Assembly: GCA_903832285.1 (NCBI GenBank)
Contig: CAILAY010000082.1
Span: 1 to 63,512, forward strand
DNA from: an uncultured beta proteobacterium
Lineage (GTDB): Bacteria; Pseudomonadota; Gammaproteobacteria; Burkholderiales; Burkholderiaceae_C
Direction of reading: 5' to 3'
Length of the DNA: 63,512 nt
A program made the translations under genes and the position numbers. Positions 48,668-58,316 of this stretch are shown here, piece by piece; position 1 is the stretch's first letter, and the number at the start of each line of letters is the position of its first letter. The notes under the pieces were generated by a model. The model searched no databases and was not told the origin of the DNA. It worked only from the letters and a program-made list of their open reading frames with translations.

Positions 48668-50704
48668 ATGTCTGATGCAACTTTTGAAGCTCCAAAAATC
48701 ATCCAGGAAGAACTGGACATCCTGCTTGTCGGCGGCGGCATGGCCTGCTGCGGTGCAGCTTACGAGATGATGCGCTGGGCCGAAGCCGTCAAGGCCGAAT
48801 CCGGCGTGGATCTGAAGATCAAGCTGGTTGACAAGGCGGCCATGGATCGCTCCGGCGCCGTGGCACAGGGTCTGTCTGCGATCAACACTTACATCGGCCC
48901 CGACCTCGATCCGGCCGACTACGCCCGCATGGTCTCCAACGACCTGATGGGCATCACGCGCGACGACCTGACCTACGACATCGGCCGCAATGTCGACGAC
49001 TCCGTGCACCTGTTCGAGGAGTGGGGACTGCCGATCTGGAAGACCGACGCTGACGGCGTGCGCCACGATGGCGCAGAGTCCTTGAAGGAAGGCCTGCCGC
49101 TGCTCAAAGACGGCGGCAAGCCGGTGCGCTCCGGCAAGTGGCAGATCATGATCAACGGCGAATCCTACAAGTGGATCGTGGCCGAGGCCGCAAAGAAAGC
49201 GCTGGGTCTGGCGCGCATCGAAGAGCGCATCTTCATCGTCAAGCTGCTCAACGACAAGAACGACCCATCACGCATTGCCGGCGCGGTGGGCTTCTCGGTG
49301 CGTGACAACACCATCCACATCTACAAGGCCAAGGCCGTGTTGCTGGCTGCTGGCGGCTGCGTAAACCTGTTCCGCCCGCGCTCCGTGGGCGAAGGCGCAG
49401 GACGCGCCTGGTATCCGGTGTGGAACGCGGGTTCCACCTACGCCATGGCGGCGGAAGCCGGTGCGGAGATGACGATGATGGAAAACCGCTTCGTACCGGC
49501 CCGCTTCAAGGACGGCTACGGACCCGTCGGTGCCTGGTTCCTGCTGTTCAAGGCCAAGGCGACCAACGCCTATGGCGAAGACTACATGGTGAAGAACAAG
49601 GAGTTGTTGAACGACTACCCGCCCTACGGCCAGGCAGCGGTGCCTGCATCCTGCCTGCGCAACCACCTGATGCTCAAGGAAATGAAGGAAGGTCGTGGTC
49701 CGATTTACATGGACACCGTGGCGGCGCTGGCCAAGCTGCGCGAAACGCTGTCGCCCAAGGAAGTCAAACACCTCGAAGCCGAAGCCTGGGAGGATTTCCT
49801 GGACATGTGCATCGGTCAATGCGGCATCTGGGTGGGCGAGAACGTCGAACCCGAGAAGAAGAACTCCGAGCTCATGCCGACCGAGCCCTACCTGCTGGGA
49901 TCGCACTCGGGCTGCTGCGGTATCTGGGTCTCGGGTCCGACTGATCTGGGTGCGCCCACGGCCGACGAAGGCGACTACGACGGCGTGCCGGCACACCTGC
50001 CACGTGGCTGGAACTGGGGCTATCGCTCGATGACCACGGTGAAGGGATTGTTCACCGCTGGCGACGGCGTGGGCGCGTCCGGTCACAAGTTCTCTTCGGG
50101 CTCGCACACCGAAGGCCGACTGGCGTCCAAGGCGATGGTTCAGTATGCGCTGGACAACAAGGACTGGAAGCCCGAGCTCGACACTTCAGTGGAACAACTC
50201 GCTGAAGAAATCTACAAGCCGGTGCGCAACTTCCTGGAGCACAAGGACTACACCACGGCGATCGATGTGAACCCGCACTACATCACGCCCAAGATGCTGC
50301 AGATGCGCTTGCAAAAAATCATGGACGAGTATGTCGCGGGCTGCGCCACCTACTACAACACCAATGACAAGATGCTGGCGGTGGCCGAAGAGAAGCTGGA
50401 GATGCTCAAGGAAGACGCGCTCAAGATGCGCGCCAAGGATCTGCATGAACTGCTGCGTGCCTGGGAAAACTACCACCGCATCATCACCGCCGAAGCGCAC
50501 ATGAAGCACATCCAGTTCCGCGAAGAATCGCGTTACCCGGGCTTCTATTACCGCACCGACAAGAACTTTGTCGATGAGGAAAACTGGCACTGCTTTGTCA
50601 ACTCGATCTACGACAAGAACACCAAGCAATGGACCTGCTTCAAACGCAAGCACGTCGATCTGGTGGACAAGTCCAAACTGTTCAAGGCAGCGGCTCCACA
50701 CTGA
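48668..50704 (+). CDS. aprA: Adenylylsulfate reductase alpha subunit
   Basis: The FAD subunit of APS reductase, which joins sulfite and AMP into adenosine phosphosulfate. The 678-residue protein has the dinucleotide motif LDILLVGGGMACCGAAYEMM near residue 20 and family segments such as KDGYGPVGAWFLLFKAKATN and FTAGDGVGASGHKFSSGSHT. The ATG at 48668 was chosen; an in-frame GTG nine bases earlier would add three residues. A strong hairpin with a T-run follows the stop, so transcription probably ends or drops here before the YkgJ gene. Confidence 0.97.
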   Translation: MSDATFEAPKIIQEELDILLVGGGMACCGAAYEMMRWAEAVKAESGVDLKIKLVDKAAMDRSGAVAQGLSAINTYIGPDLDPADYARMVSNDLMGITRDDLTYDIGRNVDDSVHLFEEWGLPIWKTDADGVRHDGAESLKEGLPLLKDGGKPVRSGKWQIMINGESYKWIVAEAAKKALGLARIEERIFIVKLLNDKNDPSRIAGAVGFSVRDNTIHIYKAKAVLLAAGGCVNLFRPRSVGEGAGRAWYPVWNAGSTYAMAAEAGAEMTMMENRFVPARFKDGYGPVGAWFLLFKAKATNAYGEDYMVKNKELLNDYPPYGQAAVPASCLRNHLMLKEMKEGRGPIYMDTVAALAKLRETLSPKEVKHLEAEAWEDFLDMCIGQCGIWVGENVEPEKKNSELMPTEPYLLGSHSGCCGIWVSGPTDLGAPTADEGDYDGVPAHLPRGWNWGYRSMTTVKGLFTAGDGVGASGHKFSSGSHTEGRLASKAMVQYALDNKDWKPELDTSVEQLAEEIYKPVRNFLEHKDYTTAIDVNPHYITPKMLQMRLQKIMDEYVAGCATYYNTNDKMLAVAEEKLEMLKEDALKMRAKDLHELLRAWENYHRIITAEAHMKHIQFREESRYPGFYYRTDKNFVDEENWHCFVNSIYDKNTKQWTCFKRKHVDLVDKSKLFKAAAPH

Positions 50705-50737
50705 GCCAGCTTGCGTTCAATCGCGTAAAGTAGCAAG

Positions 50738-50772
50738 GGCCGGGCGTCTCAAGGCGTCCGGCCTCTTTTTTG
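50738..50772 (+). terminator. Rho-independent terminator after aprA
   Basis: GGCCGGGCG (50738-50746) pairs with CGTCCGGCC (50755-50763) with one mismatch around a short loop, and is followed by TCTTTTTT. It lies 34 bases after the aprA stop and 51 bases before the YkgJ gene. It should end most soe-sat-apr transcripts; read-through or a separate promoter would be needed for the next gene. Confidence 0.8.
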
Positions 50773-50822
50773 GTGACGGCGTGCCACGCCCAGTTCATGA
50801 ACGTTCAACAAGGTAAGCATCA

Positions 50823-51722
50823 ATGAACGACGACCCGATCAAGAATCTTCCCTTTCCAGGCAACCCGGTTGTGCCGCAGACTTTCGACGAGAGCAAGATC
50901 ATCCAGTTTCATTGCCGCAAAGGCATTACTTGCTGGAACGCCTGTTGCAGCAACATCGACATCTCGCTCACGCCCTACGACATCCTTCGCCTGAAGCGTC
51001 GCTTCGAGATCAGCTCCGGCGAGTTCCTGAAGAAGTACACCGTGCCCTATGAGATGGAGCAGGACGGCATCGCCGGCGTCAAGCTGCGTCCCGTTGAAAG
51101 CGGCACGGCCTGCCAGTTCATGACGCCGGAAGGCTGCAGCGTCTACGAAGACCGCCCCACGGCCTGCCGCTACTATCCACTCGCACTGTTGTCGCTACGT
51201 CGGCAGGATGAAGCCACTGACCGCGCTTCCTACGCCCTGGTGGAAGAGGCGCATTGCCTGGGCCACAAGGAGCCGCGGAAGATCAGCGTTGATGCCTACC
51301 GCAAGGAGCAGGGGCTGGATGAATACGACGAGTTGGCCCGCGGCTGGCGGCAGTTGATTCTGAAGAAAAAATCATCGGGCCCCAGCATCGGCAAGCCGTC
51401 CAAGCGCAGCCTCGAACTTTTCTTCATGGTCTGCTACGACATCGACCGCTTCAGCCAGTTCGTGGCGAGCGAGGGTTTCAGCGACATCTACGATCTGCCG
51501 CCAGAAGAGTTGAAAAACATCCTGTGCGAGGATGTGGAACTGATGCAGTTCGGTTTCCGTTTTCTCAGACAGGTGCTGTTCGGTGAGGAAACTATCACGC
51601 TGCGCCAGGAGGCCACGCAGGAACGCCGCGCCCGCCACCTGGAGAGACTGCAGCGCATTGAGACCGAGGCGGCTGCGCGGCGTGCCATGGAACAGGACGA
51701 GATGTACGACGGGCCGGACTGA
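50823..51722 (+). CDS. YkgJ-family cysteine cluster protein
   Basis: A 299-residue protein with the YkgJ/UPF0153 cysteine pattern, thought to bind zinc or an iron-sulfur cluster: HCRKGITCWNACCSNIDISL, CQFMTPEGCSVYEDRPTACR and, further on, EEAHCLGH. The C-terminal half is helical and charged, with RQEATQERRARHLERLQRIE. No reaction is known for the family. Its place directly after aprBA suggests a role linked to APS reductase assembly or electron transfer, which is inference only. A terminator separates it from aprA. Confidence 0.8.
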   Translation: MNDDPIKNLPFPGNPVVPQTFDESKIIQFHCRKGITCWNACCSNIDISLTPYDILRLKRRFEISSGEFLKKYTVPYEMEQDGIAGVKLRPVESGTACQFMTPEGCSVYEDRPTACRYYPLALLSLRRQDEATDRASYALVEEAHCLGHKEPRKISVDAYRKEQGLDEYDELARGWRQLILKKKSSGPSIGKPSKRSLELFFMVCYDIDRFSQFVASEGFSDIYDLPPEELKNILCEDVELMQFGFRFLRQVLFGEETITLRQEATQERRARHLERLQRIETEAAARRAMEQDEMYDGPD

Positions 51723-52157
51723 TTTCCTGTTTGAAGTCCCGTGGCGAGCTTGGCGAAAACGCTGGGATTCGCGTAGGCTCTTGCATCAACAACTTGGCAT
51801 TATTCTTCTTGATTATTTGTTTGCGGTAGCGCTGTGTTCGAGAAGTTGAATCCAAGACTGGCTCCGGTCATTCGCGCGGTACCATCGTAAGTCAAGTACG
51901 CAGCGTGGCTGCCGTTCGCCACGGTCAGCTTCCGCGCAGGCTAATTGTGTGGATTCTGGGGTTGGCCAGCAGTCTTTTGTGACGACCTGCTGCGTGCCCG
52001 GTGCGGCCACCTGCGGAAGTAAGGACCGGCCATTCGTGGTGGCTATCAAAAAGGCGAAAACGACCATTCACGCTGCGAGTTCGCCTACCATGCTCTATTG
52101 GGCCCGCAGTCCACACATAATTCGGTGAATTCTGCTCAAACACACGGAGCCATTTCT
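51723..52157. other. Intergenic region, no gene recognised
   Basis: The 435 bases between the YkgJ gene and the GH3 gene are less GC-rich than the neighbours, with an AT-rich stretch around 51800-51830. No open frame with family resemblance, hairpin with T-run or copy of the 44-nt motif was seen. The end of the region carries GGAG at 52146-52149, the probable ribosome binding site for the GH3 start at 52158. Confidence 0.5.
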
Positions 52158-54764
52158 GTGACCAGTTCGCTATTCAATTCGATCTCCATTTTCAGAAAAC
52201 CAGCTGCTGTACTTTTGACGGCAACGCTTGTGGCGGGCTGCACGTCCACGCCGCAGGCAACTGTCGGCACTGACAGCCACGGTCTGAGCGACTGGCCGCA
52301 CATTAGCAGTGCCATCGTCAAAGATCCTTTAGTCGAAGCTGAGGTGCTTCGCATTCTGTCGGGTATGACGTTGCCACAAAAAATTGGGCAGATGACGCAG
52401 GCTGAAATTCGCCACGTCACACCCGCTCAAATTACCGAGTTCTATCTTGGTTCTGTTCTCAATGGAGGTGGATCGTGGCCGCAAGGCAAGAAGAACTCCA
52501 GTGCATCGGACTGGGTGGCATTGGCCGACAAGTTTTATGACGCGTCAATGGCCACCGACATGAAGGTCAAGGTGCCATTGATTTGGGGCACCGACGCCGT
52601 TCACGGTCATGGCAATGCCTACGGCTCGACGCTGTTTCCCCATAACATTGGCCTGGGTGCCACCCGTGACACTGAGTTGCTGGAGCAAATGGGTGCCGTT
52701 GTGGGCCGCCAGGTGCGCGCCACGGGCATCAATTGGGTTTTTGCCCCGACCGTGGCGGTGGCGCGCGATGACCGTTGGGGTCGGACCTACGAAAGCTTTT
52801 CAGAGGACGCCGAAACCGTCAAGCCGCTGTCACGGGCTTTCATCCGGGGCATGCAGGGCCAATTCAAGCAAGACAGCAATGCGGTCGCCACCGCGAAGGC
52901 TTATATGGGAGATGGCGCCTCCGAATTGGGCATAGACCAGGGTCTTTCCAAAGCGAGCAAATCCGACATGGTCAACATCCATGGACAGGGTTATTACGGC
53001 GCCTTGGAAGCCGGCGTGCAAACCGTAATGGCGTCCTTGAGCAGTTGGAACGACGTCCAGGCGGGCGTCAATTACGGCAAGATGCACGGCAGTAAAGCAA
53101 TGCTGACGGAAGCGCTCAAGGAGAAGATGGGCTTTGACGGATTTGTCGTCACCGACTGGGACGGCATTTCGCAAGTGGACAATTGCAGCGCATCCCTTTG
53201 TGCTCAGGCCATCAACGCCGGCGTGGATATGGTCATGGCACCAGAGGGCTGGAAAGCCTTTATCGCCGACACGATCAAGTTGGTCCAGCGTGGTGACATT
53301 CCCTTGTCACGCATTGACGATGCCGTGTCGCGCATCTTGCGCGTCAAGCTGCGTGCCGGCATGTTTGGCCATCGACCGTCAGCCAATCCCTATGCGGGCC
53401 AAGACCAGGCGCTCCAGGCGCGGGATTTGGCGCGCCGTGCGGTGCGCCAGTCCATGGTCCTGCTCAAGAACAATCGGCAGGTCTTGCCGTTGTCACGTAC
53501 ACAGCGCGTGTTGGTTGTGGGCAAGTCGGCCAACAGTATCGCCAATCAAAGCGGCGGCTGGAGTCTGACCTGGCAGGGCACCGATACGGTCAATGCAGAT
53601 TTCCCCGTTGCCGACACGATTCTGGATGGCGTTCGGGACGTGGTCGGCAGCGCGCAGGTCACATTCCGTGAGACCGCCGGGGGGTTGGATGTCAGCAAGT
53701 TCGATACGGTGGTTGCTGTCATCGGAGAACCCCCTTACGCGGAATTCAGCGGTGACATCACCCTGTCCAGCACACTGCGCCATAGTTTGCGTTATCCCGA
53801 AGACTTGAGCGTGCTGCAGGCAGTGGCGGGACACGGTGTGCCGGTGGTGACGGTGCTGCTGACAGGGCGTCCGGTTTATGCCAACGATCTGATCAACCTG
53901 TCCGATGCTTTCGTTGTGGGGTGGTTGCCTGGGACCGAAGGCAAGGGCGTGACTGATGTTTTGTTCCGTAGCGCCGACGGAGTGGGCCCGCACGACTTCA
54001 GTGGTCGACTGTCATTCTCCTGGCCGCGGCACGCCTGCCAACAGCCCCTGAATTGGGGTGATGCGTCCTATGACCCGCAATTCGCATTTGGTTATGGTCT
54101 GAGCCACACCAGTCGCATCGAGATGGCGGCGCTGGCGCTGGATCTGCGAACGGATGGCTGCGGCCTAGAGGCGTCCGTCCCGATCTTCAACCTCACGGAC
54201 AAGGCGCCCTATACCTTGTATGTTTCCAGTGCGGCCAACCAATGGGCGCGCGTCAAGGTGGGGTCCGACCTCAACGCCATTCTGGACCTGCCGGCAGATC
54301 GGCCGGCCATTCGTGTCGAGACCACGCAAATCAATGTGCAGCATGACGCCAAGCGTGTGACCTGGATAGGCCCGGCCAAGTTTTTCGTGGCTGCCGCTCA
54401 AAAGCAGGGGGTTCGTTCTCACGAAATGAGTCAGGGCGTCTTGCAATTTGACATGGTGGTGTATCAGTCGCCGCAGGCCAAGGTGAAATTGTCGGTCGAA
54501 TGCGGCGCGCCCACCTGTCTGGGCGAGGTTGATTTCACGCCCTACATCAAGACGGTTCCACTCAACACCAGGCGTACCGTCAAAATTCCGATGTTGTGCA
54601 TGGAAGAGGCAGGGTCCGATTTTCTCAACATGGACATACCGTTTAGCCTTTTTACGGATCAAGGGTTTTCGGCTGCGTTTACCAACATTCAAATCGTCTC
54701 CGGTTCTGCCAAGGACCCTGACGCATTGACTTGCGCCGACATCGGCGTCGAGCTGAAACTCTAG
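52158..54764 (+). CDS. Glycoside hydrolase family 3 lipoprotein (beta-glucosidase-like)
   Basis: An enzyme expected to remove terminal glucose-like residues from oligosaccharides outside the cytoplasm. The 868-residue protein has a lipoprotein signal ending LLTATLVAGC, then the GH3 N-terminal barrel (GMTLPQKIGQMTQAEI, INWVFAPTVAVARDDRWGRT). The catalytic Asp is in DGFVVTDWDGISQVDN. A C-terminal GH3 domain (SMVLLKNNRQVLPLSRTQRV) and a further beta domain of the ExoP type follow. The start is GTG at 52158, because the signal peptide begins there; a TTG 60 bases earlier is possible. It has no link to the sulfur genes around it. Confidence 0.88.
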   Translation: MTSSLFNSISIFRKPAAVLLTATLVAGCTSTPQATVGTDSHGLSDWPHISSAIVKDPLVEAEVLRILSGMTLPQKIGQMTQAEIRHVTPAQITEFYLGSVLNGGGSWPQGKKNSSASDWVALADKFYDASMATDMKVKVPLIWGTDAVHGHGNAYGSTLFPHNIGLGATRDTELLEQMGAVVGRQVRATGINWVFAPTVAVARDDRWGRTYESFSEDAETVKPLSRAFIRGMQGQFKQDSNAVATAKAYMGDGASELGIDQGLSKASKSDMVNIHGQGYYGALEAGVQTVMASLSSWNDVQAGVNYGKMHGSKAMLTEALKEKMGFDGFVVTDWDGISQVDNCSASLCAQAINAGVDMVMAPEGWKAFIADTIKLVQRGDIPLSRIDDAVSRILRVKLRAGMFGHRPSANPYAGQDQALQARDLARRAVRQSMVLLKNNRQVLPLSRTQRVLVVGKSANSIANQSGGWSLTWQGTDTVNADFPVADTILDGVRDVVGSAQVTFRETAGGLDVSKFDTVVAVIGEPPYAEFSGDITLSSTLRHSLRYPEDLSVLQAVAGHGVPVVTVLLTGRPVYANDLINLSDAFVVGWLPGTEGKGVTDVLFRSADGVGPHDFSGRLSFSWPRHACQQPLNWGDASYDPQFAFGYGLSHTSRIEMAALALDLRTDGCGLEASVPIFNLTDKAPYTLYVSSAANQWARVKVGSDLNAILDLPADRPAIRVETTQINVQHDAKRVTWIGPAKFFVAAAQKQGVRSHEMSQGVLQFDMVVYQSPQAKVKLSVECGAPTCLGEVDFTPYIKTVPLNTRRTVKIPMLCMEEAGSDFLNMDIPFSLFTDQGFSAAFTNIQIVSGSAKDPDALTCADIGVELKL

Positions 54765-55397
54765 GAACAACCCTTCAAATTGCCTCGATGAATCTACATT
54801 TCCGACTTTCGCGGCCTGAAAGGCTGGGACAGGACTGCAGCGTTTGCGGTCATAGAGATTTGCGATCTGCCTGCTCCAAAGCCGCCGTTGCCACTTTGGG
54901 ATCCACAGGCAGCTATGTGGCAAACCTTTCGTCAAAGTGAGTGCCCGGACTCGACCAACAGCTGACGTCTAAAGGAATCGTCAAAGCGCGCGTCGATACT
55001 GAACCCCCAGGAGCGGAAGTAGGATTTTCTCGACTCTGAGACAGCTTAGGCTAAAAGCCGAATTAGAAAGACGCAAACTGGCTGCCCGAAACCAGACATT
55101 CGCATGGACGTAATCAGTGCCCGCCTTATGTGGAATCTTCGTCAGAGTGGCGATCCGCCTTCGACCACAAGCTGGCAACTGGTCAACAGCTTTTGACATC
55201 GTTGATATGAAACTTCAGCCATCGCCATCATCAGTTTTATTCCTGTGGCTAGGGTCACTTCAAACCAATAAACTCATCTGCGAATTGTCACAGTCGCTTG
55301 CGCCTCGTCGACGTGAGCATTCATTGCGGCAGTTCACTGCAAGCCAAATGCTCCGCTGGGTGAAGCCGGCTGCAAATTTTCAATGCAATTGAATGCT
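54765..55397. other. Intergenic region with degenerate repeats, no gene recognised
   Basis: These 633 bases between the GH3 and xdhC genes hold no open frame with family resemblance. Two imperfect direct copies of a block of about 50 bases are seen (54914-54964 and 55127-55174). The stretch near 54800-54900 resembles intergenic sequence I remember from Comamonadaceae, which I cannot check here. It may be a decayed mobile or repeat element. Confidence 0.5.
54914..55174 (+). repeat. Imperfect direct repeat pair
   Basis: 54914-54964 and 55127-55174 share, in the same order, TATGTGG, CTT or CTTT then CGTCA, AGTG, CC, TCGACCA and AGCTG with few length changes. The two copies lie about 213 bases apart. 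They suggest a degenerate repeated unit rather than coding sequence. Confidence 0.5.
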
Positions 55398-56486
55398 TTA
55401 GTCCGGGCCAAAAGCACGCACGCCGCAGACCACAGACCCGGGATCGTTGTTCGCCTCAGCCAAGTCATCTTTTGCAGGGCCAACCTGTGCATCGCGCGGC
55501 AGCGGCACACCGTTTTTGACCGCCAGGATTTCAGCCATCACGCTGACTGCAATTTCAGGTGGCGTTTTGCTGCCGATGTAAATGCCGATGGGCCCGCGCA
55601 AGCGCTGCAAGGACTCGGCGGTTTCATCAAAATGCTCGACCATGCGCTGGTGCCGTGCTTGGTTGTTGCGTCGCGAGCCGATCGCGCCAATGTAAAAAGC
55701 ATCGCTGCGCAGTGCCTCCAGCAAGGCCAGGTCATCGAGCTTGGGGTCATGCGTCAACGCAACCACCGCACAGCGCCGGTCTGGCTTGAACTGCGTCACC
55801 ACGTCATCCGGCATGTCCGTCACCAGGCGCGTTCCGTCCACCGCCCAGCTGGCGCTGTATTCCTGGCGGGGGTCACATACGGTGACTGCGAAGCCGCTGA
55901 AGCGGGCCATGATGGCCAAGTACTCGCTGAGCTGCCCGGCACCGATGATCAGCAAGCGGTATTCAGGCCCGAACACATTGACCAGCCGCGTGGCATCGAG
56001 CGACAGGGCAGACGGTGTGCTGCACAGCGCGACACTTGCCTTGCAGCTGGCCAGCTCGACGCTGCGTTCGACCAGATGCCCCTGATCCAACCAGCGCAGC
56101 AACTGGTCCAGGCTAGTCACTTCGGGATCAAACTCCAGCAGCAGCTCCAAGGTGCCGCCGCAAGGCAGGCCGAAGCGGTGCGCTTCGTCTGCGCTGATTC
56201 CGTATTTCACCAACTGCGGAACACCTTCCGGCAAGGTTTGTGGCGCGTCAGGCACGCTGCCATTGGGCTGTGCATAGGCCCGGGTAAAGCGGTAAATCAG
56301 GTCGTCCTCAATGCAACCGCCTGACACCGAGCCGACCACCGTGCCGTCCTCGCACAGCGCCATGATGGAACCCACGGGCCGCGGTGACGAACCCCATGTA
56401 CGCACCACCGTGGCGAGCAGGGCGCGCCGCGATTGCGCGCGCCAGGTCCGCAGAGTTCGCAAGACAAGAACGTCCAGGTTTTCCAT
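55398..56486 (-). CDS. XdhC/CoxI-family maturation protein
   Basis: A 362-residue accessory protein for molybdenum hydroxylases of the xanthine dehydrogenase family; it binds and modifies the molybdenum cofactor before insertion. The N-terminal XdhC domain contains GSSPRPVGSIMALCEDGTVV followed by GSVSGGCIEDDL. The C-terminal Rossmann part reads RLLIIGAGQLSEYLAIMARF and AVVALTHDPKLDDLAL with GAIGSRRNN. It is the last gene of the cox-type cluster, 30 bases after coxG. Its target is most likely the CoxL-like enzyme encoded upstream. Confidence 0.9.
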   Translation of the reverse strand: MENLDVLVLRTLRTWRAQSRRALLATVVRTWGSSPRPVGSIMALCEDGTVVGSVSGGCIEDDLIYRFTRAYAQPNGSVPDAPQTLPEGVPQLVKYGISADEAHRFGLPCGGTLELLLEFDPEVTSLDQLLRWLDQGHLVERSVELASCKASVALCSTPSALSLDATRLVNVFGPEYRLLIIGAGQLSEYLAIMARFSGFAVTVCDPRQEYSASWAVDGTRLVTDMPDDVVTQFKPDRRCAVVALTHDPKLDDLALLEALRSDAFYIGAIGSRRNNQARHQRMVEHFDETAESLQRLRGPIGIYIGSKTPPEIAVSVMAEILAVKNGVPLPRDAQVGPAKDDLAEANNDPGSVVCGVRAFGPD

Positions 56487-56516
56487 CGCGTAGGGGTTCC
56501 GTTACAGCAGCGGCAC

Positions 56517-57086
56517 TTACCGCAGGACAAGGAAGGCCGCAACGAGGGCTGCACCGGCTGCCAGCCACACCCAGGCGGGAATGCCAGACGATGTGCCTGC
56601 CGCCGACACTGCTGCCGGTGGTTTTTCTGCGTAGGCTTGCGGGTAGCGCTTTTGCATCTCTTCATCAAAACGCTTGAAAAAATCCTCGGCCATGGATTTG
56701 GCCACGCCGTCGATCAGGCGCTGCCCCACTTGGGCGATTTTTCCGCCCACACTGGCCTGAACGGTGTAGTCCAGTGCAAGTCCATCCGGATTCGGATTGA
56801 GTTGTACCTTGGCGTTGCCTTTGCCGAATCCGGCCGGGCCGCCCTGCCCCTCGAAGGCGATGGTGTAACTGTGCGGCGCGTTGATGTCCGACAGCGCGAT
56901 TTTTCCGGCGAACTTTGCCGCCAGAGGGCCGATCTTGAGCGACACCGCCATGGTGTACTGGTTCTCGCCGCTGGCCTCGATCTTGTCGCAACCCGGTATG
57001 CAAAGTTTCAACACTTCCGGGTCGTTCAGTGCGTCCCAGGTCTGCTGCTGGTTGATGGCGAGTTGGCGGGTTCCTTGCATTTCCAT
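56517..57086 (-). CDS. coxG: CoxG-family SRPBCC protein
   Basis: A 189-residue protein of the CoxG (carbon monoxide dehydrogenase subunit G) family. It begins MEMQGTRQLAINQQQTWDAL, has the DPEVLKLCIPGCDKIEASGE segment typical of CoxG, and ends with a hydrophobic tail anchor VWLAAGAALVAAFLVL. CoxG recruits the CO dehydrogenase to the membrane in known systems. It lies between coxE and xdhC. Confidence 0.9.
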   Translation of the reverse strand: MEMQGTRQLAINQQQTWDALNDPEVLKLCIPGCDKIEASGENQYTMAVSLKIGPLAAKFAGKIALSDINAPHSYTIAFEGQGGPAGFGKGNAKVQLNPNPDGLALDYTVQASVGGKIAQVGQRLIDGVAKSMAEDFFKRFDEEMQKRYPQAYAEKPPAAVSAAGTSSGIPAWVWLAAGAALVAAFLVLR

Positions 57087-57128
57087 GTCGATCTACTCCT
57101 GGTTCATTTATTCTTAAAGAAGGTGGCG

Positions 57129-58316
57129 TTAACGGCTTTTCATCAGCGCTGAAAGACTGGCCGCCAGTTGCTGCAGATGGCTCACGTTGTGCACAGCCAA
57201 CATGCCATCTGCGTGCTTGTGCAGTTGTTCGGCACCTCGCGCCAGGGGCGCGTAGCCGTCAAATCGCAGCAAAGGGTTGAGCCAGAACAACTGCCTGCAA
57301 TGGCGCTTCAACCAGCCCAACTCCTGCGCCAGAGCAGCAGGCTCGCCGGTGTCCAGCCCGTCGCTCACCACCAGCACCACGGTTCGTCCACCTACAAAGC
57401 GTCGGGCGTGGTGCTGTCGTAGTTCCGCCAGTGAGTCACCCAGGCAGGTTCCACCGGCGAAATCTTCAATGGCAATACCTGCTTGCACGAGCATGTCGTC
57501 GGTGTCTGCCAGCTTGAAGCAGGGCGTCAGGTCGGTAAGCCGGGTACCAAATGCGAACACATCACGCCGGGGATGCCGCCGGGTTGCGGCATGCATAAAT
57601 GCGAGCAACAAACGCGAATAGCGCTCCATGGAGCCCGACACGTCAATCAAAAACACCAGCGGGGCGAACTCGCTGCGGCGCTGCCTTCGCGGCAATACGG
57701 CCGCGTCACCGTCAAAACGCACTGTCTGGCGCATAACACCCGACCAATGCAGCCGCTGTCCACGGTGCGCTTTGCGGGTGCGGCGTCCGTCAAAACGGGG
57801 CAGTGGCAATGCAATGCTGCGCACCAGCCCTTCGACCAGCCGGTACTCCGCAGTGGAAAGTTGATTGAAGTCCGCATGGCGCAAACGCTGAAGGGCGCTT
57901 GACGTCATCGCTGCATCAAATTCAATCTTCTGTTCTTCTTTGGAGGGCAGCGCCTGCAGCGGTGTCTGCTTGCGCGGCGACAAAGCCTCGCGCACGCGTG
58001 GCCTGCGCTTGCTGGGCTCGGCCTTGCCTTCCGCACTGGGCAGCATTTGGGCGAGCAGCTTGTTGGCCATGTTCGGGTCTTTGAAATAGACGTCGAACAA
58101 TTCGCGAAAAACCATGCGGTCCTGCTCGCGACTTACCAGCACAGCTTCCAGAGCAGCGCTTACGTCAGCTTTGCTGGCAAGGCCCACCAGCAGCGCCGCG
58201 TCGTGGGCCAGGGCGATGCGCGCACTGTCCACCTGCACACCGGCGTGGCGCAGCGTGCGCCCGAAGGCTGCAATGTTGAGTGCGAGCTTGCCGCTGCGCG
58301 CGTCGCCCAGGTTCAT
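57129..58316 (-). CDS. coxE: CoxE-type von Willebrand factor A protein
   Basis: A 395-residue VWA-domain protein that works with the MoxR-type ATPase CoxD to assemble the copper or sulfur-containing molybdenum site in CO dehydrogenases. The MIDAS motif is seen in PLVFLIDVSGSMERYSRLLL, and a later part reads VVLVVSDGLDTGEPAALAQE. Its ATG overlaps the coxD stop by 4 bases. In a form II cluster its exact task is unproven. Confidence 0.88.
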   Translation of the reverse strand: MNLGDARSGKLALNIAAFGRTLRHAGVQVDSARIALAHDAALLVGLASKADVSAALEAVLVSREQDRMVFRELFDVYFKDPNMANKLLAQMLPSAEGKAEPSKRRPRVREALSPRKQTPLQALPSKEEQKIEFDAAMTSSALQRLRHADFNQLSTAEYRLVEGLVRSIALPLPRFDGRRTRKAHRGQRLHWSGVMRQTVRFDGDAAVLPRRQRRSEFAPLVFLIDVSGSMERYSRLLLAFMHAATRRHPRRDVFAFGTRLTDLTPCFKLADTDDMLVQAGIAIEDFAGGTCLGDSLAELRQHHARRFVGGRTVVLVVSDGLDTGEPAALAQELGWLKRHCRQLFWLNPLLRFDGYAPLARGAEQLHKHADGMLAVHNVSHLQQLAASLSALMKSR

